Source: Larkinella terrae
Lineage (GTDB): Bacteria > Bacteroidota > Bacteroidia > Cytophagales > Spirosomataceae
Length of the DNA: 64,000 bases
Direction of reading: 5' to 3'
Assembly (NCBI RefSeq): GCF_009668025.1
Contig: NZ_WJXZ01000007.1
Location: 103,142-167,141, forward strand
Below are positions 18,055 through 25,653 of this stretch, piece after piece (positions within the stretch are counted from its first letter, which is position 1; every line of letters starts with the position of its first letter). The notes below the pieces were generated by a model that was not told the DNA's origin, searched no databases, and was given only the letters and a program-made list of their open reading frames with translations. Position numbers and translations under genes: made by a program.

Positions 18055-19008
18055 TCAGATTTTTCGGCTCGTTGTGGATAAGTAAACGGTTATGCCAATG
18101 CCGGTTACAATCCAGTACAGATAAGTCGCTTCGTCGTGCCAGTGCATATAGTGAAAAACGAGGTACGTTACGCCGATGTAGCCGTAAAAGGTACTCATCA
18201 GAATGAAAAGAAAGGAATGTTCGCGCCGGGCGTACCAGTCGAAACCGGCACACGTTATAGCCAGTGCAACCGTAAAGGCGAGGTGATATTCTTTAAAATT
18301 GAACAAACCAGCCACCAGCGCCACCAGTAACAGATTGCCCGCAAACGTGAGCGTCGTTATCGTGAAATGCCGCTTAATCCGCTGATGATCAAGAATAAAA
18401 CCGCCTGCCATCAGCACCAGGCTAAGCGCAACGGCTGAGAGCAAAACCGTCATATCTTTCAGATTGCCCTTGAAATAAAACTCCAGTGGCCGGACGGTTA
18501 CACCAATCCACGAAATCAAAGCCGTTAAACCCATTGCCAGAACCCCCCGGTGGTCGAACAGATAAGCGAGAGCGATGAAGAGGAGGGCGGGTAGGAAAGT
18601 TACCAAACCGTAGCGTGTTCCAAAAAGTGTGTACTGGTATTGTAAATATCCTTCGAGCGTCAGAAAAAGCAGACAACCCAAGAGCAGTGCATAATCGCCA
18701 AATGAGGAGCGGCTGTGGCTGCGGCCCATCGAAAAGGGGCCTTTAAAGTAAATGGCATACGCAAAACAGGCCGCGCATACCACCGCCAGCGCCAGAATGA
18801 GCAGGTTGTGGCCAATCCGGTCGATGTATTTGTAAATGAGCAGACCCGTTCCGGTCGTAAACAGCAGGATACCGGCGTAGAGCAGCGAACGTAATTCCCA
18901 ATGAACCGAAAACAATTTATTGTCTTCAACGGATTGGATTACAGTACGTTGTTTTTCGCTTAGTAAATGTTGATCGGCAAGTGCCTGCAATACCCTTTTC
19001 GGGGACAT
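18055..19008 (-). CDS. DUF2157-type multi-pass membrane protein
   Basis: A 317-residue protein. The start at 19008 gives the typical DUF2157 N-terminus: a soluble helical region (about 1-45; ALADQHLLSEKQRTVIQSV) followed by SLLYAGILLFTTGTGLLIY and about ten predicted membrane helices. DUF2157 proteins are widespread inner-membrane proteins without known function. The next gene, 26 nt downstream, has a similar layout, so the two may form a complex. Divergent from the FAN1-like nuclease gene, with less than 60 nt between. Confidence 0.65.
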   Translation of the reverse strand: MSPKRVLQALADQHLLSEKQRTVIQSVEDNKLFSVHWELRSLLYAGILLFTTGTGLLIYKYIDRIGHNLLILALAVVCAACFAYAIYFKGPFSMGRSHSRSSFGDYALLLGCLLFLTLEGYLQYQYTLFGTRYGLVTFLPALLFIALAYLFDHRGVLAMGLTALISWIGVTVRPLEFYFKGNLKDMTVLLSAVALSLVLMAGGFILDHQRIKRHFTITTLTFAGNLLLVALVAGLFNFKEYHLAFTVALAITCAGFDWYARREHSFLFILMSTFYGYIGVTYLVFHYMHWHDEATYLYWIVTGIGITVYLSTTSRKI

Positions 19009-19046
19009 ATTGATGAAAAAAAGTGTTATATCTAATAACGGTAAAG

Positions 19047-20759
19047 ATGGGCAAATGGATTGAAAAAATGGCAACCAGACCGCAACAGATCGAACTTCCA
19101 CCTAAATATTACCTCGATTATTTTCGCTACCTGATCGGTTTTGTCCGGCGTATGTACGGTCATTTACTGAACGACTCCGAGCAGGAATTTATCCGCCGGT
19201 TTGAGGCTTTGACCGAAGATGCGCAGTGTATGTATGTGCGTTTCAGCAACCGTCGGGGTACTTTCTTTCGGGTTCAAAAACTTCAGTATAAGGAGATTGA
19301 TGATCTTCCGGCTGCCGTGGGTGAGCTGTTGATCAACGGTTTTATTGAACGGCTGAACTCGCATCACGAGGTGCTGGGCGACGAGGTGCTGAACACCTTC
19401 ACCAAGCCGGAACTGCTGGAATTGTTGCCGCTCGAACCGGAAGAGGTGAAGCCGCTGGCAAAAGCCAAGAAAGAAAATATTGTCCGGTACAGTCTTCACG
19501 AACTGGATTTTACCCGGATTATCGAAAGCCTGACGCGGCACGAAACCGTGGTGAAGCCTAATTTCGATGCGGAGGTCATGATGCTGAAATACCTTTTTTT
19601 TGGAACCCGTTCCGGCGACATGACCGAGTTCGTGATTCGGGATCTGGGCATGGTAACTTTCGAGCGGTACGACGAGTCGAAGCTGACGGCCCGGTTCGCT
19701 AACCGCAAAGAGGTGGAAGACAAGCTATTAATTTCGCTTACCAACGAAGAGTTCCACGAATTGCGGGATTCGGTAACACCGCCGGAAGATGTTTTCAACT
19801 GGTTTATGAACTGGGATGAAACCAAACCGGTGTTGAGTGAAATTGCTTTGCCGGGTTACGCCAAGCTGGTGACGCACGTCGGCGGTTTCCTGGAACGGCA
19901 GAAAATGCCCGAACAGGCCATGCAGGTCTATCAACTGACCGACCGGGTTCCGGCCCGTGAACGGCGGGTACGATTGCTGTTCCGGTCGGGGTTGACGGAC
20001 GAAGCGCTGGCCCTTTGCGACGAAATTGCCCTCAATCCGCAAAACGCCGACGAGCGGTATTTTGCCACCGATTTTCGGGAGAAAATGCTGAGTGCCGGTG
20101 AGAAAAAACGCAGTCGGAAAGCTACGACACGGTTTTTGTCCGATGCCGAAAGCGTCGGTATTCCCGCTATATACCGGCACCACGTTGAGGCCGGGGTGAT
20201 GAATCATTTTCTGGAAAATGGCTGGGAAGCGGCTTTTACCGAAAATTATCCGTGGCGCGGTTTGTTCGGGCTGGTATTCTGGGACATCATTTACGACGCC
20301 AACGTTCAGGCCATTCATCATCCGCTCCAACGGACACCTTCGGATTTTTACCTGCCCGATTTTTACCTGAAGCGGGAAGAACTGCTGAAAAAACGGCTGG
20401 CCGATCTGAAAACCCGCGAGGATTGGAAGAAGCACATTGAGACGGTTTTTTTTGAGAAATACGGCATAACAAATGTATTGGTCGATTGGAATGAAGAGCT
20501 GTTGAGTCTGAACCTTCAGATGGCCGATTTGCTGGAACCGAAGCAATTGGGATTAATCCTGCTGGAAATGTCCCGGAACCTTCGCGAAAACACGCGCGGT
20601 TTTCCGGATTTGCTGATCTGGAATGAGCAGGGAGACTACGAGTTTGTGGAGGTAAAGTCGCCGACCGACCACCTGGGTGCGCAGCAGCTACACTGGCTGG
20701 AATATTTTCAGATTATCGGGGTTCGTTCACGGGTCCTGCGCGTAATCTGGACGGCTTAG
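19047..20759 (+). CDS. FAN1-like VRR-NUC structure-specific nuclease
   Basis: A 570-residue protein. The last 53 residues are a VRR-NUC domain: GFPDLLIWN with the metal-binding Asp, then EFVEVKSPTDHL with the E-x-K of the PD-(D/E)xK fold, and QQLHWLEYF. The long helical N-terminal part begins ELPPKYYLDYFRYLIGFV, as in bacterial FAN1 homologues, and includes a TPR-like region (QVYQLTDRVPARERRVRLLFRSG). FAN1 enzymes cut 5' flaps and unhook interstrand DNA crosslinks. Three possible starts (GTG 19023, ATG 19047, ATG 19068) precede the conserved part; 19047 is chosen as the first ATG. Cytoplasmic. Confidence 0.8.
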   Translation: MGKWIEKMATRPQQIELPPKYYLDYFRYLIGFVRRMYGHLLNDSEQEFIRRFEALTEDAQCMYVRFSNRRGTFFRVQKLQYKEIDDLPAAVGELLINGFIERLNSHHEVLGDEVLNTFTKPELLELLPLEPEEVKPLAKAKKENIVRYSLHELDFTRIIESLTRHETVVKPNFDAEVMMLKYLFFGTRSGDMTEFVIRDLGMVTFERYDESKLTARFANRKEVEDKLLISLTNEEFHELRDSVTPPEDVFNWFMNWDETKPVLSEIALPGYAKLVTHVGGFLERQKMPEQAMQVYQLTDRVPARERRVRLLFRSGLTDEALALCDEIALNPQNADERYFATDFREKMLSAGEKKRSRKATTRFLSDAESVGIPAIYRHHVEAGVMNHFLENGWEAAFTENYPWRGLFGLVFWDIIYDANVQAIHHPLQRTPSDFYLPDFYLKREELLKKRLADLKTREDWKKHIETVFFEKYGITNVLVDWNEELLSLNLQMADLLEPKQLGLILLEMSRNLRENTRGFPDLLIWNEQGDYEFVEVKSPTDHLGAQQLHWLEYFQIIGVRSRVLRVIWTA

Positions 20760-20772
20760 GTATCAAGAAGTA

Positions 20773-20915
20773 AGAGACTGTCTAAAATTACAATTTTCCT
20801 TCTTTCGCTTTGCCCCCAACCCCCTAAAGGGGGCTTTAGCATACCGATTAAAGCCCCCTTTAGGGGGTTGGGGGCGGACCTTTACGGTAGAAGATGAGAT
20901 TTTTGGACAATCTCT
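20773..20915. mobile_element. MITE-like element with terminal inverted repeats and a 27-bp core palindrome
   Basis: Ends AGAGACTGTCTAAAAT and, in inverse orientation, AGAGATTGTCCAAAAA pair with three mismatches, like IS terminal repeats. Inside, 20812-20838 and 20849-20875 are perfect 27-nt inverted copies with a 10-nt loop; each arm contains the palindrome CCCCCTAAAGGGGG. At 143 bp with no coding capacity it fits a miniature inverted-repeat element. No clear target-site duplication was seen. Confidence 0.6.
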
Positions 20916-21018
20916 AACAGTGAATGAAATTTTCACTAGTACTTCTTTAAATTATATTTATAATTAGACTAAATAATAATTTGCCGCTAGACTATTCAAT
21001 TATTTTCAAATTCAAATG

Positions 21019-21026
21019 TACTTTTG
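21019..21026 (+). promoter_or_regulatory. -7 box (TACTTTTG) for the azurin gene
   Basis: Exact TANNTTTG match, 55 nt before the ATG, in an AT-rich region. No -33 TTTG at the usual distance. Confidence 0.4.
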
Positions 21027-21081
21027 CCCGATCAATGAAGACCATTGATGTGAATTATTCAAAACAAACCACAGTTTCTCC

Positions 21082-21537
21082 ATGAAAAAAGTACAGTACC
21101 GCGTGTTAATGATGGCATTTTTAGGTTTTTTATTTATTTCGGCCTCGGCGAGTTTTGCTCAGACGAAAGTATTAACCCTAAGTGGAACGGATGCCATGCA
21201 GTTTGACACGAAAGAATTTAAAGTAAAAGCCGGACAGAAAATAAAATTAACGTTTAAACATGCCGGGAAATACGCCAAGCAGGCAATGGGCCACAACTTT
21301 GTGTTGTTAAAATCCGGGACTGACATTGCGGATTTTGCTTCCAAGGCTAATTTGGCGCGAGACAATGACTACATTCCAAAGTCGGAAGCATCCAAAATTA
21401 TTGCCCACACCAAATTGCTGGGGGGCGGAGAGAGTGATACAATTGAATTTACGGCCCCCAAAAAAGGGGTTTATCCGTACATCTGTAGCTTTCCGGGTCA
21501 CTACGGTTTAATGCAGGGAAAATTCATTGTCGAGTAA
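21082..21537 (+). CDS. Azurin (blue copper protein)
   Basis: A 151-residue exported cupredoxin. The signal peptide covers about residues 1-26 (cleavage after SFAQ). The type-1 copper ligands are all present: His71 (GHNFVLL), Cys135, His140 and axial Met144 in CSFPGHYGLMQG. Length and motif spacing match azurins, single-electron carriers in the periplasm. It lies beside a small cytochrome c and near Gfo/Idh and DUF1080 genes, so it may accept electrons from sugar oxidation or serve terminal oxidases. A promoter box precedes it and a terminator-like hairpin follows. Confidence 0.93.
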   Translation: MKKVQYRVLMMAFLGFLFISASASFAQTKVLTLSGTDAMQFDTKEFKVKAGQKIKLTFKHAGKYAKQAMGHNFVLLKSGTDIADFASKANLARDNDYIPKSEASKIIAHTKLLGGGESDTIEFTAPKKGVYPYICSFPGHYGLMQGKFIVE

Positions 21538-21573
21538 CCCCTTTGAGAGAATAAAACCTTCGTTTGTTTACTG

Positions 21574-21624
21574 AATAGGGAAATGCTGGGGACTATCCGT
21601 TCCGCACAGCATTCCCCTATTTTG
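21574..21624 (+). terminator. Terminator-like hairpin after the azurin gene
   Basis: Imperfect stem (AATAGGGAAATGCTG / CAGCATTCCCCTATT, with a bulge), 18-nt loop, followed by TTGTTTTTG. Confidence 0.55.
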
Positions 21625-21697
21625 TTTTTGAGGAATTTAAACTTTTTTAAATTAAGGTTGTCTTACCGTAGCCAGGGTGGAAAAAGCCAGTAGAGTA

Positions 21698-21729
21698 TTG
21701 GTGTATATTAACGTAGCCTTTTAACTTTG
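21698..21729 (+). promoter_or_regulatory. Bacteroidota-type promoter for the small cytochrome c gene
   Basis: TTG (21698-21700), 21 nt, then TAACTTTG (21722-21729), a full match to the consensus, 52 nt before the ATG at 21782. Confidence 0.55.
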
Positions 21730-21781
21730 CTAGCCCAATACTCGTTGGTCATTTTAACTCACAGCTTTTAATCGACTTTAC

Positions 21782-22165
21782 ATGAAAAAAACGTTTGGAA
21801 TGCTTCTCGCGGTTGCTCTTACCGCAGTCATTTCCGCTAGCAACGCCCAGGCTCAGACCGTGATCCCCGAGGACGTTAAAGCATTACTCCAGAAAAACAT
21901 CTGTCTGGCTTGCCATAATCCGGACACGCGTTTAGTCGGTCCCCCGTATAAAGAGGTTGCAAAGAAAAAATATACCGACGCTCAGATTGTTGAACTGATT
22001 TATGACCCCAAACCAGAACACTGGCCAGGTTATCCGCCGATGGCTGCGCTGAAAAACGTTCCGAAAGATGAAGCGTTGAAGATTGCGGCCTGGATCAATT
22101 CACTCGATGGTGGTGCAAAAAAAGATGGGGCTAAAAAACCGGCTGCCAAGAAAAAGGCCACCTAA
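21782..22165 (+). CDS. Small periplasmic c-type cytochrome
   Basis: A 127-residue protein with a signal peptide (about 1-25), one heme site CLACH at 41-45 and a likely distal Met87 (YPPMAAL). The fold is a class I cytochrome c. The tail is Lys/Ala-rich (KKPAAKKKA). The domain is strikingly similar to the C-terminal cytochrome domain of the propeller protein at 47882: LVGPPYKEVAKK against QVGPAFVDVAKK, LIYDPKP against LIYNPKP, and KIAAWINSL identical. This suggests duplication and a shared redox partner. A palindromic repeat begins 17 nt after the stop. Confidence 0.9.
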   Translation: MKKTFGMLLAVALTAVISASNAQAQTVIPEDVKALLQKNICLACHNPDTRLVGPPYKEVAKKKYTDAQIVELIYDPKPEHWPGYPPMAALKNVPKDEALKIAAWINSLDGGAKKDGAKKPAAKKKAT

Positions 22166-22182
22166 GGAACGACCGGAAAAAC

Positions 22183-22313
22183 GTAGAGACGCGATTAATC
22201 GCGTCTCTACCCATAAATTTCGAAACTGATTGGAATAAATTAAATCGCGATTATCAGGCGCGATTAGACTATCAGGCGAATATATTATCAGACGCGATTA
22301 ATCGCGTCTCTAC
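22183..22313. repeat. Two copies of a GTAGAGACGCGATT palindrome
   Basis: 22183-22210 is a perfect 28-bp palindrome of two 14-nt arms. A second, partial copy (22290-22313) keeps the centre and right arm. Degenerate fragments (CGCGATTA, ATCAGGCG) fill the space between. It separates two convergent genes. The TAG stop of the minus-strand DUF1080 gene (22310-22312) is formed by the second copy. Confidence 0.8.
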
Positions 22314-23008
22314 AATTCCCGAATCCGGATGTTCCGGTACCACACCACCTCTTTCGGGCTGTGGTTTTGCAAGGCGATCTTCCCTTTGGCGTGCGGTTTT
22401 ACATAAGCCCAATCCTTGAACTTGCTGGCGTTGGCCATTTTCTGCCATTCTTCCCCGCCATAATGATATTCGACCACTTTTTTGCCGTTTAGATAGTGCT
22501 CGACGTGGTTTTTGTTCACCACAATCCGGCCTTTGTTCCACTCTCCGGCGGGTTTGTTCACGGTCAGATCGTTGGGGGCAATCATGTCGTAGTTCGCGCC
22601 GGTCAACTGATTCCCTTTCAGTTTGGCACCATCACTCAGCTGATACCCAGTGTCGTCGATCACCTGGTATTCCGGGCCGGACCAATACGTTGATTTATTC
22701 GCCGGGTCTTCGATGACTTTGTAAACCACTCCGCTGTTGCTCTTGGCAGGTAATTTGAACTCGAATTCCAGGTCAAAGTTTTCGTATTCCTTGTCAGTCA
22801 CGAGGTCACCACCGGTGCCGTCGGGCGACAGGGTTCCGTTTTCTACATTCCAGCCGATGGCTTTGTCTTTCAGGTAGCTGTGCCAGCCTTTCGTGGTTTT
22901 TCCGTCGAACAGCGACACCCATTTACCGGCGTTCGGCCCAAAAGAAGACAAGCTTGTCAATGTCATCACGCCAGCCAGCAGGCCAATGGCGAAGGTTGCT
23001 TTTTTCAT
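22310..23008 (-). CDS. Exported DUF1080 protein (3-keto-glycoside hydrolase family)
   Basis: A 232-residue protein with a signal peptide (about 1-25) and one DUF1080 domain (PF06439, LamG-like jelly roll). Typical features: WVSLFDGKTTKGWHSYL, the NSGVVYKV strand, YQVIDD, PAGEWNKGRIVV and VVWYRNIRIREL at the end. Characterised members act on 3-keto-glycosides in the periplasm, releasing 3-keto-glucose. The Gfo/Idh gene lies upstream on the same strand with 153 nt between, mostly a long hairpin. The stop codon is supplied by a palindromic repeat, which fixes the very end of the protein. Confidence 0.85.
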   Translation of the reverse strand: MKKATFAIGLLAGVMTLTSLSSFGPNAGKWVSLFDGKTTKGWHSYLKDKAIGWNVENGTLSPDGTGGDLVTDKEYENFDLEFEFKLPAKSNSGVVYKVIEDPANKSTYWSGPEYQVIDDTGYQLSDGAKLKGNQLTGANYDMIAPNDLTVNKPAGEWNKGRIVVNKNHVEHYLNGKKVVEYHYGGEEWQKMANASKFKDWAYVKPHAKGKIALQNHSPKEVVWYRNIRIREL

Positions 23009-23058
23009 GGTTTAGTTGTAAGGTTTATGGTTTACCGTTTCCGGTTTATTTCGTTATT

Positions 23059-23146
23059 CGCTATTCGTTATTTAGTGTTCGATATTTAATCGAAATTGGC
23101 AGAGCAATTTGAATATTGAATAGCGAACACTGAATAACGAATAGCG
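23059..23146. repeat. Long inverted repeat between the DUF1080 and Gfo/Idh genes
   Basis: Arms of about 29-30 nt (from 23059 and up to 23146) pair with two or three mismatches around a loop of about 24 nt. The arms are built of ATTCGxTATT-like units. It starts 15 nt past the Gfo/Idh stop on the minus strand. No T-tract. Confidence 0.75.
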
Positions 23147-23161
23147 AAATAAGCTGAAAAT

Positions 23162-24565
23162 CTATACAGCATTCAGAATTTTCATCGCATTCGGATCCCA
23201 GTTCACGATCTGCTTTTTGAACAGACTCATGTTCCCGCACTGAGTGGGTCCGCAGGCCCGCAAACCAAAGGTCGCATCTTCGACGACCGGTTTCTGATTG
23301 CGAACCGAATCGAAGAAGTTGACAAAGTGCTCGTAGCGGTCGCCTTTGTAATCTTTCGGAGTTTTGTACACCATTTCGCGCGGCCCTTCCATTTCGGGGC
23401 GCTCGGGATACATTTTCTTGTATTCCTTCAGGTACGCTTCCTGCTGGTCTTTCGGGAAATTGCTGATCGACAAACCGGGCGCTTTTGGCAGTTTATGGTG
23501 CCGAACCGTCAGGCTATCCCAACCAATCGACAAATCACCTTCCGTACCCACCAGTCGGACCAGATAACCGCCCCCGCCACCATCGACGAAATTGCTACGC
23601 GTTGTCAGGTTGAATTCGGGATGCTCCGGTGTAGCGGGATAGTCGAAGATGGCCAGGTGAATGTCCGGTACATCGCGGCCGTCTTTCCAGAACCGCAGGC
23701 CACCGCTGGCATATACCCGGTTCGGGCCTTTGGAACCCGTAATCGTGTGGAGCGTTGTCAGCAGGTGAACGTAAAGGTCACCGGCTACACCGGTTCCGTA
23801 ATCCTGGTAGTTTCTCCAGCGGAAAAACCGCTTCGGGTCCCATTCGCGCTTTTTGGCGGTTCCTAAATAGGTATCCCAATCCACGGTTTGGGGCGAGGCA
23901 TCCGGCGGAATGGAATATTGCCAGGCGCCCATCGCGCTGTGACGATCGTATTGCGCTTCGGCAAAAACCAGCTCGCCGATGTCACCGGCTTTCAGCAATT
24001 CTTTGGCTTTGGCGATGATGATTGAGCTGGCAAACTGGCTGCCCACCTGAAACACCTTGCCGGTTTCTTTCTGTACTTTAATCAGCGTATGGCCATCTTC
24101 GACCTTCTGCACCATCGGTTTTTCGCAGTAGACGTGCTTGCCTTTGCGCATGGCGTCGGTCGAGATTTTTTCGTGCCAGTGGTCGGTTGTGCCGTTGATG
24201 ATGATATCGACATCCGGGCGTTCGAGAATCTGGCGGTAATCTTTCGTGGTAAACAAACCGTCGCCCCACAACTCTTTAGCCCGGCGCAAACGACCGTCGT
24301 AGAGGTCACAGGCGGCCACCATCTGGGTGCCTTCCACCATCAGGGCGGTTTCGGTGTCGCCGATGCCCATGCCTCCCGTTCCGATCAGTGCGATGCGGAC
24401 TTTGTCGTTGGCGGCAGTGCTGCTGTGGCTTTTTACTAAATTCAGGTAAGTCGCTGACGTTCCGGCGTTGGCAAGCGTCGAAGGAACGGCTGCGGCCGCG
24501 GTTCCGGCCAATCCCAATGTTTTCAGGAATGACCTGCGAGAAGGAACCTGTTCAGGGTTTTCCAT
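23162..24565 (-). CDS. Tat-exported Gfo/Idh/MocA-family oxidoreductase
   Basis: A 467-residue protein. The start at 24565 gives a twin-arginine signal (Arg10-Arg11 in SRRSFLK, then GLAGTAAAA); longer in-frame versions overlap the divergent gene at 24756. The Rossmann NAD(P) motif IGTGGMG is at 61-67 and the family signature CEKPM at 147-151. Such Tat-exported members carry a tightly bound cofactor and oxidise or reduce sugar hydroxyls, including C3 of glycosides, in the periplasm. The neighbouring DUF1080 gene fits a 3-keto-glycoside step. Substrate not shown by sequence. Confidence 0.85.
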   Translation of the reverse strand: MENPEQVPSRRSFLKTLGLAGTAAAAVPSTLANAGTSATYLNLVKSHSSTAANDKVRIALIGTGGMGIGDTETALMVEGTQMVAACDLYDGRLRRAKELWGDGLFTTKDYRQILERPDVDIIINGTTDHWHEKISTDAMRKGKHVYCEKPMVQKVEDGHTLIKVQKETGKVFQVGSQFASSIIIAKAKELLKAGDIGELVFAEAQYDRHSAMGAWQYSIPPDASPQTVDWDTYLGTAKKREWDPKRFFRWRNYQDYGTGVAGDLYVHLLTTLHTITGSKGPNRVYASGGLRFWKDGRDVPDIHLAIFDYPATPEHPEFNLTTRSNFVDGGGGGYLVRLVGTEGDLSIGWDSLTVRHHKLPKAPGLSISNFPKDQQEAYLKEYKKMYPERPEMEGPREMVYKTPKDYKGDRYEHFVNFFDSVRNQKPVVEDATFGLRACGPTQCGNMSLFKKQIVNWDPNAMKILNAV

Positions 24566-24755
24566 ACAATTAAAAAGAATGTTTACGGGAGCACGTAATT
24601 TACGAGATTTTATAATAAGTCGGGAAAAAGCACGGCTGAAATCAGGGAGATAGACCCAAAAGAATGGCTTTCTGAGCAAATTTGGCTTGTTGCGGCAAGT
24701 TTGATTCTGACGCCATAAAAGCGTAATTTGGAGCGGCCCTAAAATCCATCCCGCC

Positions 24756-25505
24756 ATGATCCGTTTCGCTATTGTCTTTCTGCTGGCCATTGCCTCAGTA
24801 TACGGCCAGCCTAATTTTGATACCGGAAAGCTGGAAACCGAATTTAATCAAAACGGATTACCTGATCCGACACTCCAAAAAGCGCGAACATTGTTCAAAG
24901 TCGGGGCTTCCCTGCCCATTCTCCGGCAAAGTAGTTTCAACGGTTATTACGCTGCGATTTCGCTGGATGCCACGGTTGAGAAAAAATTGGTTGGCGGATT
25001 AACGGTGTTGGCGGCTTTGGAAAATACATTCGGACTGGCGCTGGATGGTCGGACGACTCACCTTTACAGCCTGGAAATGCCGGTTGCCCTGCGGTATTAT
25101 TTTCCCTTAACCCAGCGGCAAAAGCAACGGGTTGATCGGCACAGTTTTTTCAGTCCGTATGTAGCTTTTCAAACGCACAATGTCTTGTTTTCCGAGCTAA
25201 CTTATTCGAGGTCAATTAGCTATGATCTGGCGAGGGAATACAAAGGAACCGTTAATCGCGCGGAGACTAATACTTTTATTGGCAAAGGACGGATTGGCGA
25301 TCAGTTTAATCTGCTGGAATACGCTTATTTTCAATTGGGAAGTCAGCATCAAATGTTTAAGAAGCGAGGCTATCTGGATATTAACGTCCTGATACCTTCA
25401 CGCTATTTGATTTATAACAAACGAGATTACGCGCTGGCTTCACCCGGTATTGTGAATGTAAAACTGGGCTACAACCTGGTAAGGACGTCCAGACCTGCCC
25501 GGTGA
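24756..25505 (+). CDS. Exported beta-rich protein, unknown function
   Basis: A 249-residue protein with a signal peptide (MIRFAIVFLLAIASVYGQ). The mature part has alternating hydrophobic/aromatic strands (FKVGASLPIL, YSLEMPVALRYYFPL, SFFSPYVAFQTHNVLFSELTY) and ends in GIVNVKLGYNLVRTSRPAR, like a small eight- to ten-strand outer-membrane barrel. No family recognised. It is divergent from the Gfo/Idh gene at 23162, and 148 nt upstream of a second Gfo/Idh gene on the same strand, with which it could be cotranscribed. Confidence 0.55.
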   Translation: MIRFAIVFLLAIASVYGQPNFDTGKLETEFNQNGLPDPTLQKARTLFKVGASLPILRQSSFNGYYAAISLDATVEKKLVGGLTVLAALENTFGLALDGRTTHLYSLEMPVALRYYFPLTQRQKQRVDRHSFFSPYVAFQTHNVLFSELTYSRSISYDLAREYKGTVNRAETNTFIGKGRIGDQFNLLEYAYFQLGSQHQMFKKRGYLDINVLIPSRYLIYNKRDYALASPGIVNVKLGYNLVRTSRPAR

Positions 25506-25653
25506 GGTGGCCCGATCCAGTAACCAGACAGTACTATCAATAACCGGTTTTTCTTTCGCTGATTATACCCTTAAATCCTGACGAGTAAAACCGCCCCGAT
25601 CCCACCGCCTGAACCGAATACCGTAAACTAAGCTCTACAACGAAATTGACGAG

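Larger units (their letters stand above)
20760..21081. other. 322-nt intergenic region between FAN1-like and azurin genes
   Basis: It holds a MITE-like element (20773-20915) and, after an AT-rich stretch, the azurin promoter box at 21019. No coding frame is convincing. Confidence 0.6.

Noticed and set aside
19728..20546. 272-codon minus-strand frame inside the FAN1-like gene
   Set aside because: Antisense to a conserved gene, no signal or domain; long open frames on the other strand are common at this base composition.
20812..20875. Palindrome as intrinsic terminator of the FAN1-like gene
   Set aside because: Stem is far longer than a terminator and no T-run follows; end sequences fit a MITE-like element better.
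24566..24790. Upstream extension of the Gfo/Idh gene at 23162
   Set aside because: It would overlap the divergent gene at 24756 and bury the twin-arginine signal, which needs the start at 24565.
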